Of a stretch of DNA of 18,577 nucleotides, positions 1-6,493 are shown one piece after another. The notes under the pieces are model-generated. The model was not told where the DNA came from and searched no databases. It was given only the letters and a program-made list of their open reading frames with translations. Each line of letters begins with the position of its first letter. Within the stretch, counting starts at the first letter, position 1. The position numbers were made by a program, and so were the translations under genes. The stretch is from Nitrosarchaeum sp. (GTDB taxonomy: Archaea > Thermoproteota > Nitrososphaeria > Nitrososphaerales > Nitrosopumilaceae), in the NCBI GenBank assembly GCA_009697485.1, contig SICY01000005.1, positions 1 to 18,577 on the forward strand, in the 5' to 3' direction.

Positions 1-214
1 GATTCCCACTGACGGCGATAATTTTTTTTGTATTAAATTTTTTTAATAATGTCGTACATTTTTCATATTCTTGCATTAACCCCTCATTTGTCAAGTCGCC
101 AGTGACAACTATCACATCAGGATTAAGTCGATTCACCTCATCTACAAGTTGATCAAATTTATCTTGAAGAAATTGAGAACCAACATGAAGATCAGAAATT
201 TGTACGATTAACAT
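1..214 (-). CDS. Metallophosphoesterase (calcineurin-like), C-terminal part outside the window
   Basis: Reading the minus strand from the ATG at 214 gives 71 residues without a stop, running off the window edge. The N-terminus has the metal-binding motifs of calcineurin-like phosphoesterases: SDLHVG at residues 7-12 and VTGDLT at about 37-42. The last visible residues, SGN, are where the family's GNHD motif would begin. Such enzymes hydrolyse phosphomono- or phosphodiesters with two metal ions; the substrate cannot be judged from this part. A box reading TTTATTAG on the minus strand lies about 27 bases before the ATG, suggesting a leaderless transcript. It diverges from the isocitrate dehydrogenase gene. 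The family call is firm; the specific role is unknown. Confidence 0.85.
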   Translation of the reverse strand, partial: MLIVQISDLHVGSQFLQDKFDQLVDEVNRLNPDVIVVTGDLTNEGLMQEYEKCTTLLKKFNTKKIIAVSGN

Positions 215-237
215 TTTTCTTATTTCCGTTAGATCAT

Positions 238-246
238 CTAATAAAC
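238..246 (-). promoter_or_regulatory. TATA-like box for the metallophosphoesterase gene
   Basis: The minus strand reads GTTTATTAG, centred about 28 bases before the ATG at 214. That spacing matches an archaeal TATA box driving a leaderless mRNA. Assigned by position and composition only. Confidence 0.45.
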
Positions 247-290
247 TATCTCTAGAAAATATGTGGCAAATTCCAGAACCAAGGTAGAAT

Positions 291-299
291 TAAATAATA
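291..299 (+). promoter_or_regulatory. TATA-like box for the isocitrate dehydrogenase gene
   Basis: TAAATAATA is centred 27 bases before the TTG at 322. The spacing predicts transcription starting at the TTG itself, so a leaderless mRNA, and supports that non-ATG start. Confidence 0.5.
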
Positions 300-321
300 A
301 GCACTTCAAAATCTCGCAGTT

Positions 322-1353
322 TTGAGCAAAAAAGCTGCAGTAATGAGAGGAGACGGGATAGGGCCTGAAGTTGTAGATTCTATGCTCAGAGTTTTAAAAG
401 AATGCAACTCTCAATCAGAAATAATTCTCTGTGATGCAGGCTCTGAGCAATGGGATAGGAATGGAAGAAAAGACAAATCATACATCCCTGATGCAACAAT
501 GAAGATTCTGGAGGAGTCTGATGCGTGTTTTAAAGGGCCTACTACTACAATACCAGTACCAGATGCCCCAAGAAGTGTAGCTGTAACGTTACGTCAAAAA
601 TTTGAATTATACTCTAACATCAGACCAACTAAAACATATGACAGACTGACTCCAAATAAAAAATTAGATTGTGTCTGTTTTAGAGAAGCCACTGAAGGTC
701 TCTACACAGGGATAGAAGTAAAGATTACAGATGACTCTGCAATTGCAATTAGAAAGATTACCAGACAGGGGTGCAGGAGATTTATGAATTCTGCAGTGGA
801 GTGGGCAAACAAATACCATATGAAAAAAATGGTTGCAATAACTAAAAGAAATATCCTAAAGCAAACAGACGGCATATTTTGGGAGGAAGTACAAAAGGCG
901 GTGAAAGGTACAGACATCACACTATCAGAAATTTACATTGACAACATGGCTCAGCAAATGGTAGTTGCTCCAGAACAATTCAATGGAGCAGTTTTGGTCA
1001 GCACGAATTTGTTTATGGATATCATATCGGAATTAGCGTCTGGACTCGTAGGATCAATCGGATTGATTTATTCTGCAAACATGGGAGATGATTTTGCAAT
1101 GTTTGAAGCAGCACATGGAAGTGCACCACAATTTGCAGGACAGAACAAAGTAAATCCAACTGCAACAGTTCTTTCGGGAGCTTGGATGGCAGAATATCTA
1201 GGAGAAACAGAGATTAGAAATGCAATTTTTGCTGCAACAGAGCAAGTAATCAATGAAGGAAAAGTAGTAACATGGGATATTGGAGGCAATGCTAGCACAA
1301 CACAGATGACTGATGCCATTATCAAATATGCAAAAGAAAAATTACGAAAGTAA
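322..1353 (+). CDS. icd: Isocitrate dehydrogenase-type beta-decarboxylating dehydrogenase
   Basis: A 343-residue member of the isocitrate/isopropylmalate dehydrogenase family. Isocitrate dehydrogenase oxidises isocitrate to 2-oxoglutarate, needed for glutamate synthesis. Family landmarks visible: RGDGIGPE at 9-16, a substrate loop with Ser85, Arg91 and Arg101, Tyr128 in TEGLY, Lys175, Asp207, Asp233, and the cofactor loop AAHGSAPQFAG at 263-273. Ser85 in the SxxxxLR loop favours isocitrate over isopropylmalate. Compared with E. coli Icd as I remember it, the loop Asn of SxNxxLR is Ala87, the Asn of RENTEG is Ala123, and the NADP-contacting Lys-Tyr pair is Gln270-Phe271, so cofactor preference is open. 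The TTG start is chosen because the fold begins at once (KAAVMRGDG) and a TATA-like box sits 27 bases upstream. It converges with the mtq2-type gene, with 4 bases between stops. Homoisocitrate dehydrogenase is a less likely alternative. Confidence 0.85.
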   Translation: MSKKAAVMRGDGIGPEVVDSMLRVLKECNSQSEIILCDAGSEQWDRNGRKDKSYIPDATMKILEESDACFKGPTTTIPVPDAPRSVAVTLRQKFELYSNIRPTKTYDRLTPNKKLDCVCFREATEGLYTGIEVKITDDSAIAIRKITRQGCRRFMNSAVEWANKYHMKKMVAITKRNILKQTDGIFWEEVQKAVKGTDITLSEIYIDNMAQQMVVAPEQFNGAVLVSTNLFMDIISELASGLVGSIGLIYSANMGDDFAMFEAAHGSAPQFAGQNKVNPTATVLSGAWMAEYLGETEIRNAIFAATEQVINEGKVVTWDIGGNASTTQMTDAIIKYAKEKLRK

Positions 1354-1357
1354 AATT

Positions 1358-1903
1358 CTACTTGTGTCTCATAGCCTCAACTAGGATTAGTTCCTCAAAG
1401 AATAGTTTCTTTTTTGCAAGAATTCTAGGGCTAAGACCCAATTTTTGTGCGTAATCCATTAGTTTTTGATAGTCAGAAAGAGACGAAGTTACAAAGAGGA
1501 ATTTGCCTCCCATTTTGATATTTTTATGAATTGAATCAAATATCTTTTTAGGAATTTCAAATCCGTCTTTTCCTCCGTCAGTAGTAGCATCCAAAATTTC
1601 ATCTGTTGCAAGATATGGAAGATTACACACTATTAGATCAAATTCTAATTTTAGTGCATCAGAGCCATTGCAGCAGACCAAATTTTTTGTGCTATATGTT
1701 TGATTTTTTAATACAACAAAATTAATGTCGGTTCCAACAACAAATGTAAAATTTTCAGACAGTAGTTTTGTCAGATACCCGGATCCGCTTCCAACATCTA
1801 GCGCAGAAAGCCCTTTCTCTTTTTCAATATAATCAGCAATGAAGAAGGTATCTTCAGATGGAGAATATTCCTCATCTCTTAAGAATTTCTTTTGCAAGAT
1901 CAA
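1358..1903 (-). CDS. Mtq2/HemK2-type glutamine methyltransferase, predicted to act on release factor aRF1
   Basis: A 181-residue class I SAM-dependent methyltransferase. YSPSEDTFF at 13-21 is the N-terminal signature of the Mtq2/N6AMT1 group, followed by the SAM-binding LDVGSGSG at 35-42 and the catalytic-type tetrapeptide NLPY at 94-97 (an NPPY variant). Family members methylate the glutamine of the GGQ motif in class I release factors, so the inferred substrate is aRF1. The start is TTG; a Shine-Dalgarno sequence AGGTGAT lies seven bases before it (complement of 1911-1917), inside the upstream gene. The reading frame overlaps ksgA by 32 bases, implying translational coupling. It is the last gene of the rpl21e-rpoF-DUF655-ksgA cluster. 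Confidence 0.85.
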   Translation of the reverse strand: MILQKKFLRDEEYSPSEDTFFIADYIEKEKGLSALDVGSGSGYLTKLLSENFTFVVGTDINFVVLKNQTYSTKNLVCCNGSDALKLEFDLIVCNLPYLATDEILDATTDGGKDGFEIPKKIFDSIHKNIKMGGKFLFVTSSLSDYQKLMDYAQKLGLSPRILAKKKLFFEELILVEAMRHK

Positions 1904-2579
1904 TTATTTCATCACCTGAAAGGTCATCTAGTCGTTTCTCTATTATGGTTTCTTTTCCAAACTGCTTAAAGATATTTTGAATTGTTTTTCGTCGATATGA
2001 GAACATTTTGTTTATTACATGAATGAGATCTTTTTCAAGGGAATTTTTTTTAATAATTTTAAGAACCACAGAATCAACATTTGGGGGCGGAGAAAAATTG
2101 TTCTTTCCCACATCTAAAAATTTTTCAATCTCAAAAGCATAATTTGCAATGATGCTAACAGATCTTCTACTTTTTGCAGACTTGGTGAGTAGTTTTTCTG
2201 CAAATTCTTTTTGCACCATAATTACACCATGAGAAAAAGGAATGGTCGCTAGCCATTCTATTGCGTCTTTGCTTTTTGAGTAAGGAAGATTAGATACAAA
2301 AATGGAAAAAGTGTCTTGTTTTTTGAACCCGTCTCCAAATTCTATGGATAGATTATCAATATGAGAAAAACGAGATTTTGCTTTTTCATACAATTCCTTG
2401 TCTGCATCCATAGAAACCACTTTTTTTGCATTTTCACACAATAATGGAGTCAAAATGCCCAATCCCGTACCTATCTCAAACACTACATCATTTTTACTGA
2501 TTTTAGCCTCAGAGACAATGGATTTTGCTATTGCATTTGAGGTTAGAAAGTGCTGGCCCAGTCTTTTTCGTTTAATCAT
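1872..2579 (-). CDS. ksgA: 16S rRNA adenine dimethyltransferase KsgA/Dim1
   Basis: This 235-residue enzyme dimethylates two adjacent adenines in the loop of the terminal helix of small-subunit rRNA. Motifs in order: LGQHFL at 7-12, SAM-binding EIGTGLG at 35-41, NLPY at 97-100 (target adenine site) and FSPPPNVDS at about 162-170, all diagnostic for the family. At 235 residues it is somewhat shorter than bacterial KsgA, with a small C-terminal helical domain. The ATG overlaps the stop of the DUF655 gene (ATGA arrangement), and its own end overlaps the mtq2-type gene. The order rpoF-DUF655-ksgA-mtq2 is a widely conserved archaeal arrangement, which supports all four calls. Confidence 0.95.
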   Translation of the reverse strand: MIKRKRLGQHFLTSNAIAKSIVSEAKISKNDVVFEIGTGLGILTPLLCENAKKVVSMDADKELYEKAKSRFSHIDNLSIEFGDGFKKQDTFSIFVSNLPYSKSKDAIEWLATIPFSHGVIMVQKEFAEKLLTKSAKSRRSVSIIANYAFEIEKFLDVGKNNFSPPPNVDSVVLKIIKKNSLEKDLIHVINKMFSYRRKTIQNIFKQFGKETIIEKRLDDLSGDEIIDLAKEILKR

Positions 2580-3142
2580 TTTTTGACAAAGAGATTCATC
2601 CTACTCTCGCCAGTAATCTCATCCATGATTCTCTCTGAGATATGCTTGATTGGTTCTTTGAATCCTACCCTTTCTTGCAAATCTGCATAGCTTTGAAATT
2701 TTTTCTTTTCTCTTTCTTCTAACATTGTTTTCATGTATGTTTTTCCGATTCCTGGAATCAATTCAAGTGCATGAATTCTTGGGGTCAATGGTCTTGCATT
2801 GTTAAGATAATCTACAAATCTTGCCTCATTGTGAGTTACAATATTGTCAACAACTCCACGTAATTCGCTTTGGGCAGATGAGGAGATTTGTCCATATTCC
2901 AGCTTTCCTAAAACAGAAAGAACTTTTGTTCTCCCTTCTTTTCCAATGTAGATTCTTTCTCCAACATCAAATGCTGAATTTGGAACTCCAAGAACTTCCA
3001 AGATTGTAAGTCTGTCTTCGCCAATTGCAGTAATAATAATTCCCTCACGTCCACGTACGGTAGAAGATTTTCCACGTGTATTGAAATCTAAAACATATGC
3101 ATATTCCTCATACTTTCTAGGTGGGGATTGAGCCCTGTACAA
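2576..3142 (-). CDS. DUF655 family protein, predicted RNA-binding (helix-hairpin-helix)
   Basis: A 188-residue protein recognisable as the archaeal DUF655 family by sequence and by its place between rpoF and ksgA. The first half (about residues 10-75) looks like a small beta-rich domain with EEYAYVLDF and many Gly/Val/Ile positions. The second half contains a helix-hairpin-helix-like ELIPGIGKTYMKTML at about 126-140, a fold usually contacting nucleic acid. The precise function is not known; the gene context suggests ribosome or RNA processing. The start is TTG, supported by a strong Shine-Dalgarno AAGGAGA nine bases upstream (complement of about 3152-3158). The stop overlaps the ksgA start by four bases. 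Confidence 0.85.
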   Translation of the reverse strand: MYRAQSPPRKYEEYAYVLDFNTRGKSSTVRGREGIIITAIGEDRLTILEVLGVPNSAFDVGERIYIGKEGRTKVLSVLGKLEYGQISSSAQSELRGVVDNIVTHNEARFVDYLNNARPLTPRIHALELIPGIGKTYMKTMLEEREKKKFQSYADLQERVGFKEPIKHISERIMDEITGESRMNLFVKK

Positions 3143-3162
3143 AATAAATTTCTCCTTGAAAC

Positions 3163-3489
3163 TTAAGAATGCCTCTTGATTATTTTTAGCATTTTTTCTA
3201 AAGTTTCAGCAAGAATAAGTTTTTTCCAACCAAATGTAAATGAACGTAGTTCAGCCAAGCTGGTAGGTCTGATATTTACAATTTCAACAGCTTCTTCTTC
3301 TGTTAATTCACAATCTTTCATTAGTTGTTTTTTCATTTCTTTAGCATCTTTAGGATCAATTTTTGTAAATTTTGAAACATAATCATATGTCCAGCGCTGA
3401 ATTTGATCCATTTCTTCAACATCAACTTTACCTAAAATCTCTTTAACTTCTGAAAGAGAGATGCTTTGTTTCTTTTTTATCTCTTCCAT
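3163..3489 (-). CDS. rpoF: DNA-directed RNA polymerase subunit F (Rpo4/Rpb4)
   Basis: A 108-residue protein matching archaeal Rpo4, which pairs with Rpo7 to form the RNA polymerase stalk used in open-complex formation and RNA binding. Typical features are the N-terminal SLSEVKEIL helix and the HRDC-like C-terminal half with TEEEAVEIVNIRPTSLAEL and the terminal EKMLKIIKRH. The ATG is two bases past the rpl21e stop, and GGTG eight bases upstream (overlapping the rpl21e end) can serve as the ribosome-binding site. The DUF655 start follows 20 bases after the stop, so cotranscription is likely. Confidence 0.95.
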   Translation of the reverse strand: MEEIKKKQSISLSEVKEILGKVDVEEMDQIQRWTYDYVSKFTKIDPKDAKEMKKQLMKDCELTEEEAVEIVNIRPTSLAELRSFTFGWKKLILAETLEKMLKIIKRHS

Positions 3490-3491
3490 GA

Positions 3492-3791
3492 TTATACACC
3501 GAATGGTTTGATATGATCTAATCTAGTGATTAAGGTTTTTGTTTTATTTCCTAGTTTTACATCAAGTGTAATAGCACGTCTGCCAACATTTGTTATTCTA
3601 CCTACTTTTCCATGATAACGTCTGTGTGGCAATCCTTTGTGCTGTCTAGGATCGATGATGACAAGGGCTTGTTCACCTTCATGATATTCTCGTAGTAAGA
3701 AAGATACGCCTCTAGGAGCAGTTTTAGTCATTACAGCTCTTGCTTTATGCTTAAATCCATGTGAACGACCATGGGATTTCTTAGTTGCCAT
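3492..3791 (-). CDS. rpl21e: Large-subunit ribosomal protein L21e
   Basis: A 99-residue basic protein of the archaeal/eukaryotic L21e family. The core IDPRQHKGLPHRRYHGKVG at about 46-64 is the family's signature segment; the N-terminus (KKSHGRSHGFKHKAR) is the expected basic tail. It binds 23S rRNA near the central protuberance. It is the first gene of the minus-strand cluster leading to mtq2. A TATA-like TTAAAATAG (complement of 3816-3824) lies 29 bases before the ATG, so the operon mRNA probably starts at the codon itself. Confidence 0.97.
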   Translation of the reverse strand: MATKKSHGRSHGFKHKARAVMTKTAPRGVSFLLREYHEGEQALVIIDPRQHKGLPHRRYHGKVGRITNVGRRAITLDVKLGNKTKTLITRLDHIKPFGV

Positions 3792-3815
3792 ATCTGAGTA
3801 GATTTCCTAAGGACC

Positions 3816-3824
3816 CTATTTTAA
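3816..3824 (-). promoter_or_regulatory. TATA-like box of the rpl21e-rpoF-DUF655-ksgA-mtq2 cluster
   Basis: The minus strand reads TTAAAATAG, centred 29 bases before the rpl21e ATG. It lies in the 49-base gap after rlmN, so the cluster can be transcribed independently of rlmN. Confidence 0.5.
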
Positions 3825-3840
3825 CACTTTCTAGTCTTGA

Positions 3841-4896
3841 TCAGATGATAATGTCTGTTCGAAGTTGTCCGCATGCAGCAGAAATTTCAGAGCCTTTCTC
3901 AACTCTTACTGTACAGTTAATACCAGATTTGAGTAGAATCTTTTCAAAATCAATTACGCTTTTTTTGGATGGTCGCTGAAAATTTCCTGCAGTTGGATTT
4001 ATTGGAATTAGATTAACATGAGAGCCATTACCTTCTAAAAGCAAAGCCAATTCTTTTGCAATTTCTGGAGAGTCATTGACACCTTCAATTAGAGCATATT
4101 CAAATGTAACACGTCGTCCAGTTCTCTTAAAGTAACGTTTACCTGCTGCAATTAATTCCTCTACAGAATGAGGTCCTGCAGTAGGTACCAATTTTTTGCG
4201 CAACACATCATTTGGTGCATGTAATGATATTGCAAGTCCAATTTGAAGATCTTCTTCTGCTAATCGGTCAATGCCAGATATTATTCCAATTGTGGAGATT
4301 GTGATGTTTCTCTGTCCAATTCCAAAACCTCTTGGATGAGTTAGTAATCGAACTGCACGTATTGTCTCATCATAGTTTGCAAGCGGTTCACCCATTCCCA
4401 TAAAGACCAAGTTTGTTACATGTTGGCCTCTTTGCATAAGTAGATTGGCAAAGTGAATTACTTGGGCAACAATCTCTTCTGCCTTTAGGTTTCGCTCAAA
4501 GCCCATCTGTCCAGTGGCACAAAAGATACATCCCATTGCACAACCAACCTGAGTTGAAACGCAGATAGTAGATCTAGGATGACCTCCAATCTTTGATGAT
4601 TCGTACTGTATGAGGACAGTTTCAACAGGTGTGCCATCTGCAAGATTAAGAAGCAATTTTGTTGTATCTCCATCATCACTTACAATTCTATGAACTTCAG
4701 TTGCAGAGCCAATTGTGTATCCATCTGCGATTAGTTTATCTCGTATTGCAATTGGTAGCTGTTTTAGCTCAGAGATATTTTTTGGAAATTTGTAATATAT
4801 AGGATATAGTATCTGATCTGCTCGATATCTTGGCTGATCCATGTCAGTTACCATCTTTTCCATCTCTTCAGGTAGTAAACGGTAAAGATCAGTCAT
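3841..4896 (-). CDS. rlmN: Radical SAM 23S rRNA (A2503-C2) methyltransferase RlmN
   Basis: A 351-residue RlmN with the family's full cysteine set: the radical SAM cluster CAMGCIFC at Cys119, Cys123 and Cys126, plus Cys112 and Cys342 (in AACGQL), matching the spacing of the E. coli enzyme (118, 125/129/132, 355). GMGEPLANYD and SLHAPND are further RlmN signatures. The enzyme methylates C2 of an adenine in the peptidyl-transferase centre and, in bacteria, A37 of some tRNAs, using a methyl-cysteine intermediate. RlmN is mainly bacterial, so its presence among archaeal core genes suggests old horizontal acquisition. Base composition does not stand out. The ATG is preceded by a weak A/T box at about 4921-4930. 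Confidence 0.95.
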   Translation of the reverse strand: MTDLYRLLPEEMEKMVTDMDQPRYRADQILYPIYYKFPKNISELKQLPIAIRDKLIADGYTIGSATEVHRIVSDDGDTTKLLLNLADGTPVETVLIQYESSKIGGHPRSTICVSTQVGCAMGCIFCATGQMGFERNLKAEEIVAQVIHFANLLMQRGQHVTNLVFMGMGEPLANYDETIRAVRLLTHPRGFGIGQRNITISTIGIISGIDRLAEEDLQIGLAISLHAPNDVLRKKLVPTAGPHSVEELIAAGKRYFKRTGRRVTFEYALIEGVNDSPEIAKELALLLEGNGSHVNLIPINPTAGNFQRPSKKSVIDFEKILLKSGINCTVRVEKGSEISAACGQLRTDIII

Positions 4897-4920
4897 TGTA
4901 TTTTCACAATATCTCTCATA

Positions 4921-4930
4921 TCTAATAATT
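4921..4930 (-). promoter_or_regulatory. Possible TATA-like box for rlmN
   Basis: The minus strand reads AATTATTAGA, centred about 29 bases before the rlmN ATG. A second A/T run (4941-4956) would give a leader of about 25 bases instead. The two cannot be separated by eye. Confidence 0.35.
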
Positions 4931-4984
4931 ATCGCACTGTTATAATATTATAATTTAACCAAGTATCAAATTTGAATAATTTTG

Positions 4985-5048
4985 AATCTAAAATAAAATA
5001 ACAAAATTTGGGTTTTGTAGATGATAAAAATAAAGGAAAAAAGAAGAG
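4985..5048 (-). terminator. T-rich 3' region after radA
   Basis: Directly after the radA stop the minus strand has runs of T (complement of about 5022-5047) and then more T-rich sequence. A weak dyad ACAAAA/TTTTGT lies at 5001-5018. Archaeal termination typically occurs in such T tracts; no strong GC-rich hairpin is present. Confidence 0.4.
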
Positions 5049-6164
5049 TTACTCTTCTATTGATTCTAAATCATCAGAATCAGCATCTTCTATGGCTTGA
5101 ACCGTTTCTAGTTCAGCAGATTCAACCGCAGTTTCTGGCTCAGATTCCTTTTCTTTTTTAGTCACTTTTTTTGTTGTCTTTTTAGTGGTCTTTTTTTCTG
5201 CATCTTCTAGGTCCATCACTCCTGCTTCACCTAGAGCAAAGATTACCTCTTCTTCTGGATGATGAGGACTGTCTACCATTCGTGCAATTCGTTTCTTACC
5301 TGATTTCTTAAAGTAGATTCTGTACGTAGAAGTATGTGCAACTACGTTTCCGCCTATTGGACGAGTTGGGTCACCAAAGAAAACATCAGGGGATGCCATG
5401 ACTTGATTTGTTGCAATTGCAGCACAGTTGTAAGTCTCTGCAATTCTGGATAACATGTGAACAAAGTGATTGAGTTTTTGTTGTCTGTTTGATAATGTTC
5501 CTCGACCCAGATACTCAGCACGGAACAATCCAACTGCAGAATCTACAACAATTAGTTTGATGTTGTTTTCTTCAATCACAGGACCTGCTTCCTCAAGAAT
5601 TAGTGTTTGATGTGCGCTGTTGTATGCACGTGCTACAATTATTCTATCAAGAACTTTTTCTGGATCCATCTCGTGTGCCTGGGCAATAGATACAATTCTT
5701 TCTGGTCTGAAAGTATTTTCTGTGTCAATATACAAAACACCCCCATCTAACCCACCTTCTGTTTTTGGTTTTTGAACCATTACAGATAGTGTATGTGCAA
5801 ATTGAGTTTTACCTGAACCGAATTCGCCATAAACTTCAGTGAGAGCTTGCGTTTCAACACCACCATCAAATAGCGTGTCAAGGCAATTAGTACCAGTTGT
5901 AATTTTACCAATATCTTGTCTACGCTTGTAGACTTCGGTTGCTTTAACAAAATCTCTGGAAAGTAAACCAGTTTCAACTAGATACTGTCTTGCTTTGTTG
6001 ACAATTTTTTCTGCAGTGTCTTTTTCCATTCCAGTTATTTCTGCAATTTCCACAGGACCTCTTACGATAAGATCCATAACATTGTGTACTCCTGCATCGG
6101 ATAATTTTCTAGTAGTTACAGGACCTACGCCCTCCAAACTATCTAATCTTAAATCTTCTACCAT
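5049..6164 (-). CDS. radA: DNA repair and recombination protein RadA with a charged C-terminal extension
   Basis: RadA is the archaeal RecA/Rad51 recombinase, forming filaments on single-stranded DNA for strand exchange. Residues 1-70 form the helix-hairpin-helix N-terminal domain (SLEGVGPVTTRKL). The ATPase core has Walker A GEFGSGKT at 113-120, Walker B LIVVDS at 204-209, and the L2 region with MASPDVFFGDPTRPIGGN. Usual archaeal RadA ends soon after the segment equivalent to residue 321. Here about 48 residues follow: a basic tract EKKTTKKTTKKVTKK (323-337), then an acidic Glu/Asp-rich end. This extension is probably disordered and could contact DNA or partners, which is an inference. A TATA-like box lies 27 bases before the ATG, and a double palindrome occupies the space between box and start. 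Confidence 0.97.
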   Translation of the reverse strand: MVEDLRLDSLEGVGPVTTRKLSDAGVHNVMDLIVRGPVEIAEITGMEKDTAEKIVNKARQYLVETGLLSRDFVKATEVYKRRQDIGKITTGTNCLDTLFDGGVETQALTEVYGEFGSGKTQFAHTLSVMVQKPKTEGGLDGGVLYIDTENTFRPERIVSIAQAHEMDPEKVLDRIIVARAYNSAHQTLILEEAGPVIEENNIKLIVVDSAVGLFRAEYLGRGTLSNRQQKLNHFVHMLSRIAETYNCAAIATNQVMASPDVFFGDPTRPIGGNVVAHTSTYRIYFKKSGKKRIARMVDSPHHPEEEVIFALGEAGVMDLEDAEKKTTKKTTKKVTKKEKESEPETAVESAELETVQAIEDADSDDLESIEE

Positions 6165-6184
6165 ACCGTATAGTACGGTACTAT
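6164..6184. promoter_or_regulatory. Overlapping palindromes at the radA transcription/translation start, candidate operator
   Basis: Two perfect inverted repeats overlap here: TACCGTAtagTACGGTA (6164-6180, 7-base arms, 3-base spacer) and ATAGTACgGTACTAT (6170-6184, 7-base arms, 1-base spacer). They lie between the radA TATA-like box and the ATG, exactly where a bound protein would block transcription initiation. They are visibly more ordered than the surrounding sequence. The binding protein is unknown; a hairpin at the very 5' end of the mRNA is an alternative reading. Confidence 0.55.
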
Positions 6185-6186
6185 TA

Positions 6187-6194
6187 CTTTATAA
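6187..6194 (-). promoter_or_regulatory. TATA-like box for radA
   Basis: The minus strand reads TTATAAAG, centred about 27 bases before the radA ATG. This predicts a leaderless radA mRNA and a promoter separate from rps30e. Confidence 0.55.
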
Positions 6195-6269
6195 TGTTAT
6201 CGTTTTCTGGTTGTGTCAAGTCTGTGATGGATAAAATACCCGTAAAAAACAACTTGTAACAGTTTTGAG

Positions 6270-6452
6270 CTAACGTCTCTTTCTTCTTTGTCCAGGTTTA
6301 TTTTGTCCCGGAAATCTTCCCAAGGCAAATCGCTTTTTGAAATTACTCTTATTTCTAAGACTAGAATTTGTACCGACTATTTTTCTTCCTTCAACTTTTG
6401 GAGTCTGTCCTCTTACCTTACCTGCTTTGGTAAGTGAACCGTGAGTTGCCAT
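6270..6452 (-). CDS. rps30e: Small-subunit ribosomal protein S30e
   Basis: A 60-residue, strongly basic protein. HGSLTKAGKVRGQTPKVE at 4-21 is the defining S30e segment, and the Arg/Lys-rich end (GQRRKRR) is typical. It binds the small ribosomal subunit near the decoding side. In eukaryotes the homologue is fused to a ubiquitin-like protein; here it stands alone. The gene lies between radA and the radical SAM gene and has its own A/T box at 6473-6483, 26 bases before the ATG. Confidence 0.97.
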   Translation of the reverse strand: MATHGSLTKAGKVRGQTPKVEGRKIVGTNSSLRNKSNFKKRFALGRFPGQNKPGQRRKRR

Positions 6453-6472
6453 AATTTAGGAAGGCAAAATAG

Positions 6473-6483
6473 TAAATTTATGT
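6473..6483 (-). promoter_or_regulatory. TATA-like box for rps30e
   Basis: The minus strand reads ACATAAATTTA, centred 26 bases before the rps30e ATG, within the 41-base gap behind the radical SAM gene. Confidence 0.45.
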
Positions 6484-6493
6484 ATTTGTATGA

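Noticed and set aside
3841..4896. Reading the rlmN region as a recent foreign island
   Set aside because: Base composition and codon use look like the neighbours, and there are no repeats, integrase or tRNA boundaries; any transfer must be old.
4897..5048. Possible tRNA or small RNA in the largest intergenic gap
   Set aside because: No cloverleaf, T-loop GTTC-type motif or strong hairpin is visible; the gap is A/T-rich and explained by the rlmN promoter and the radA terminator.
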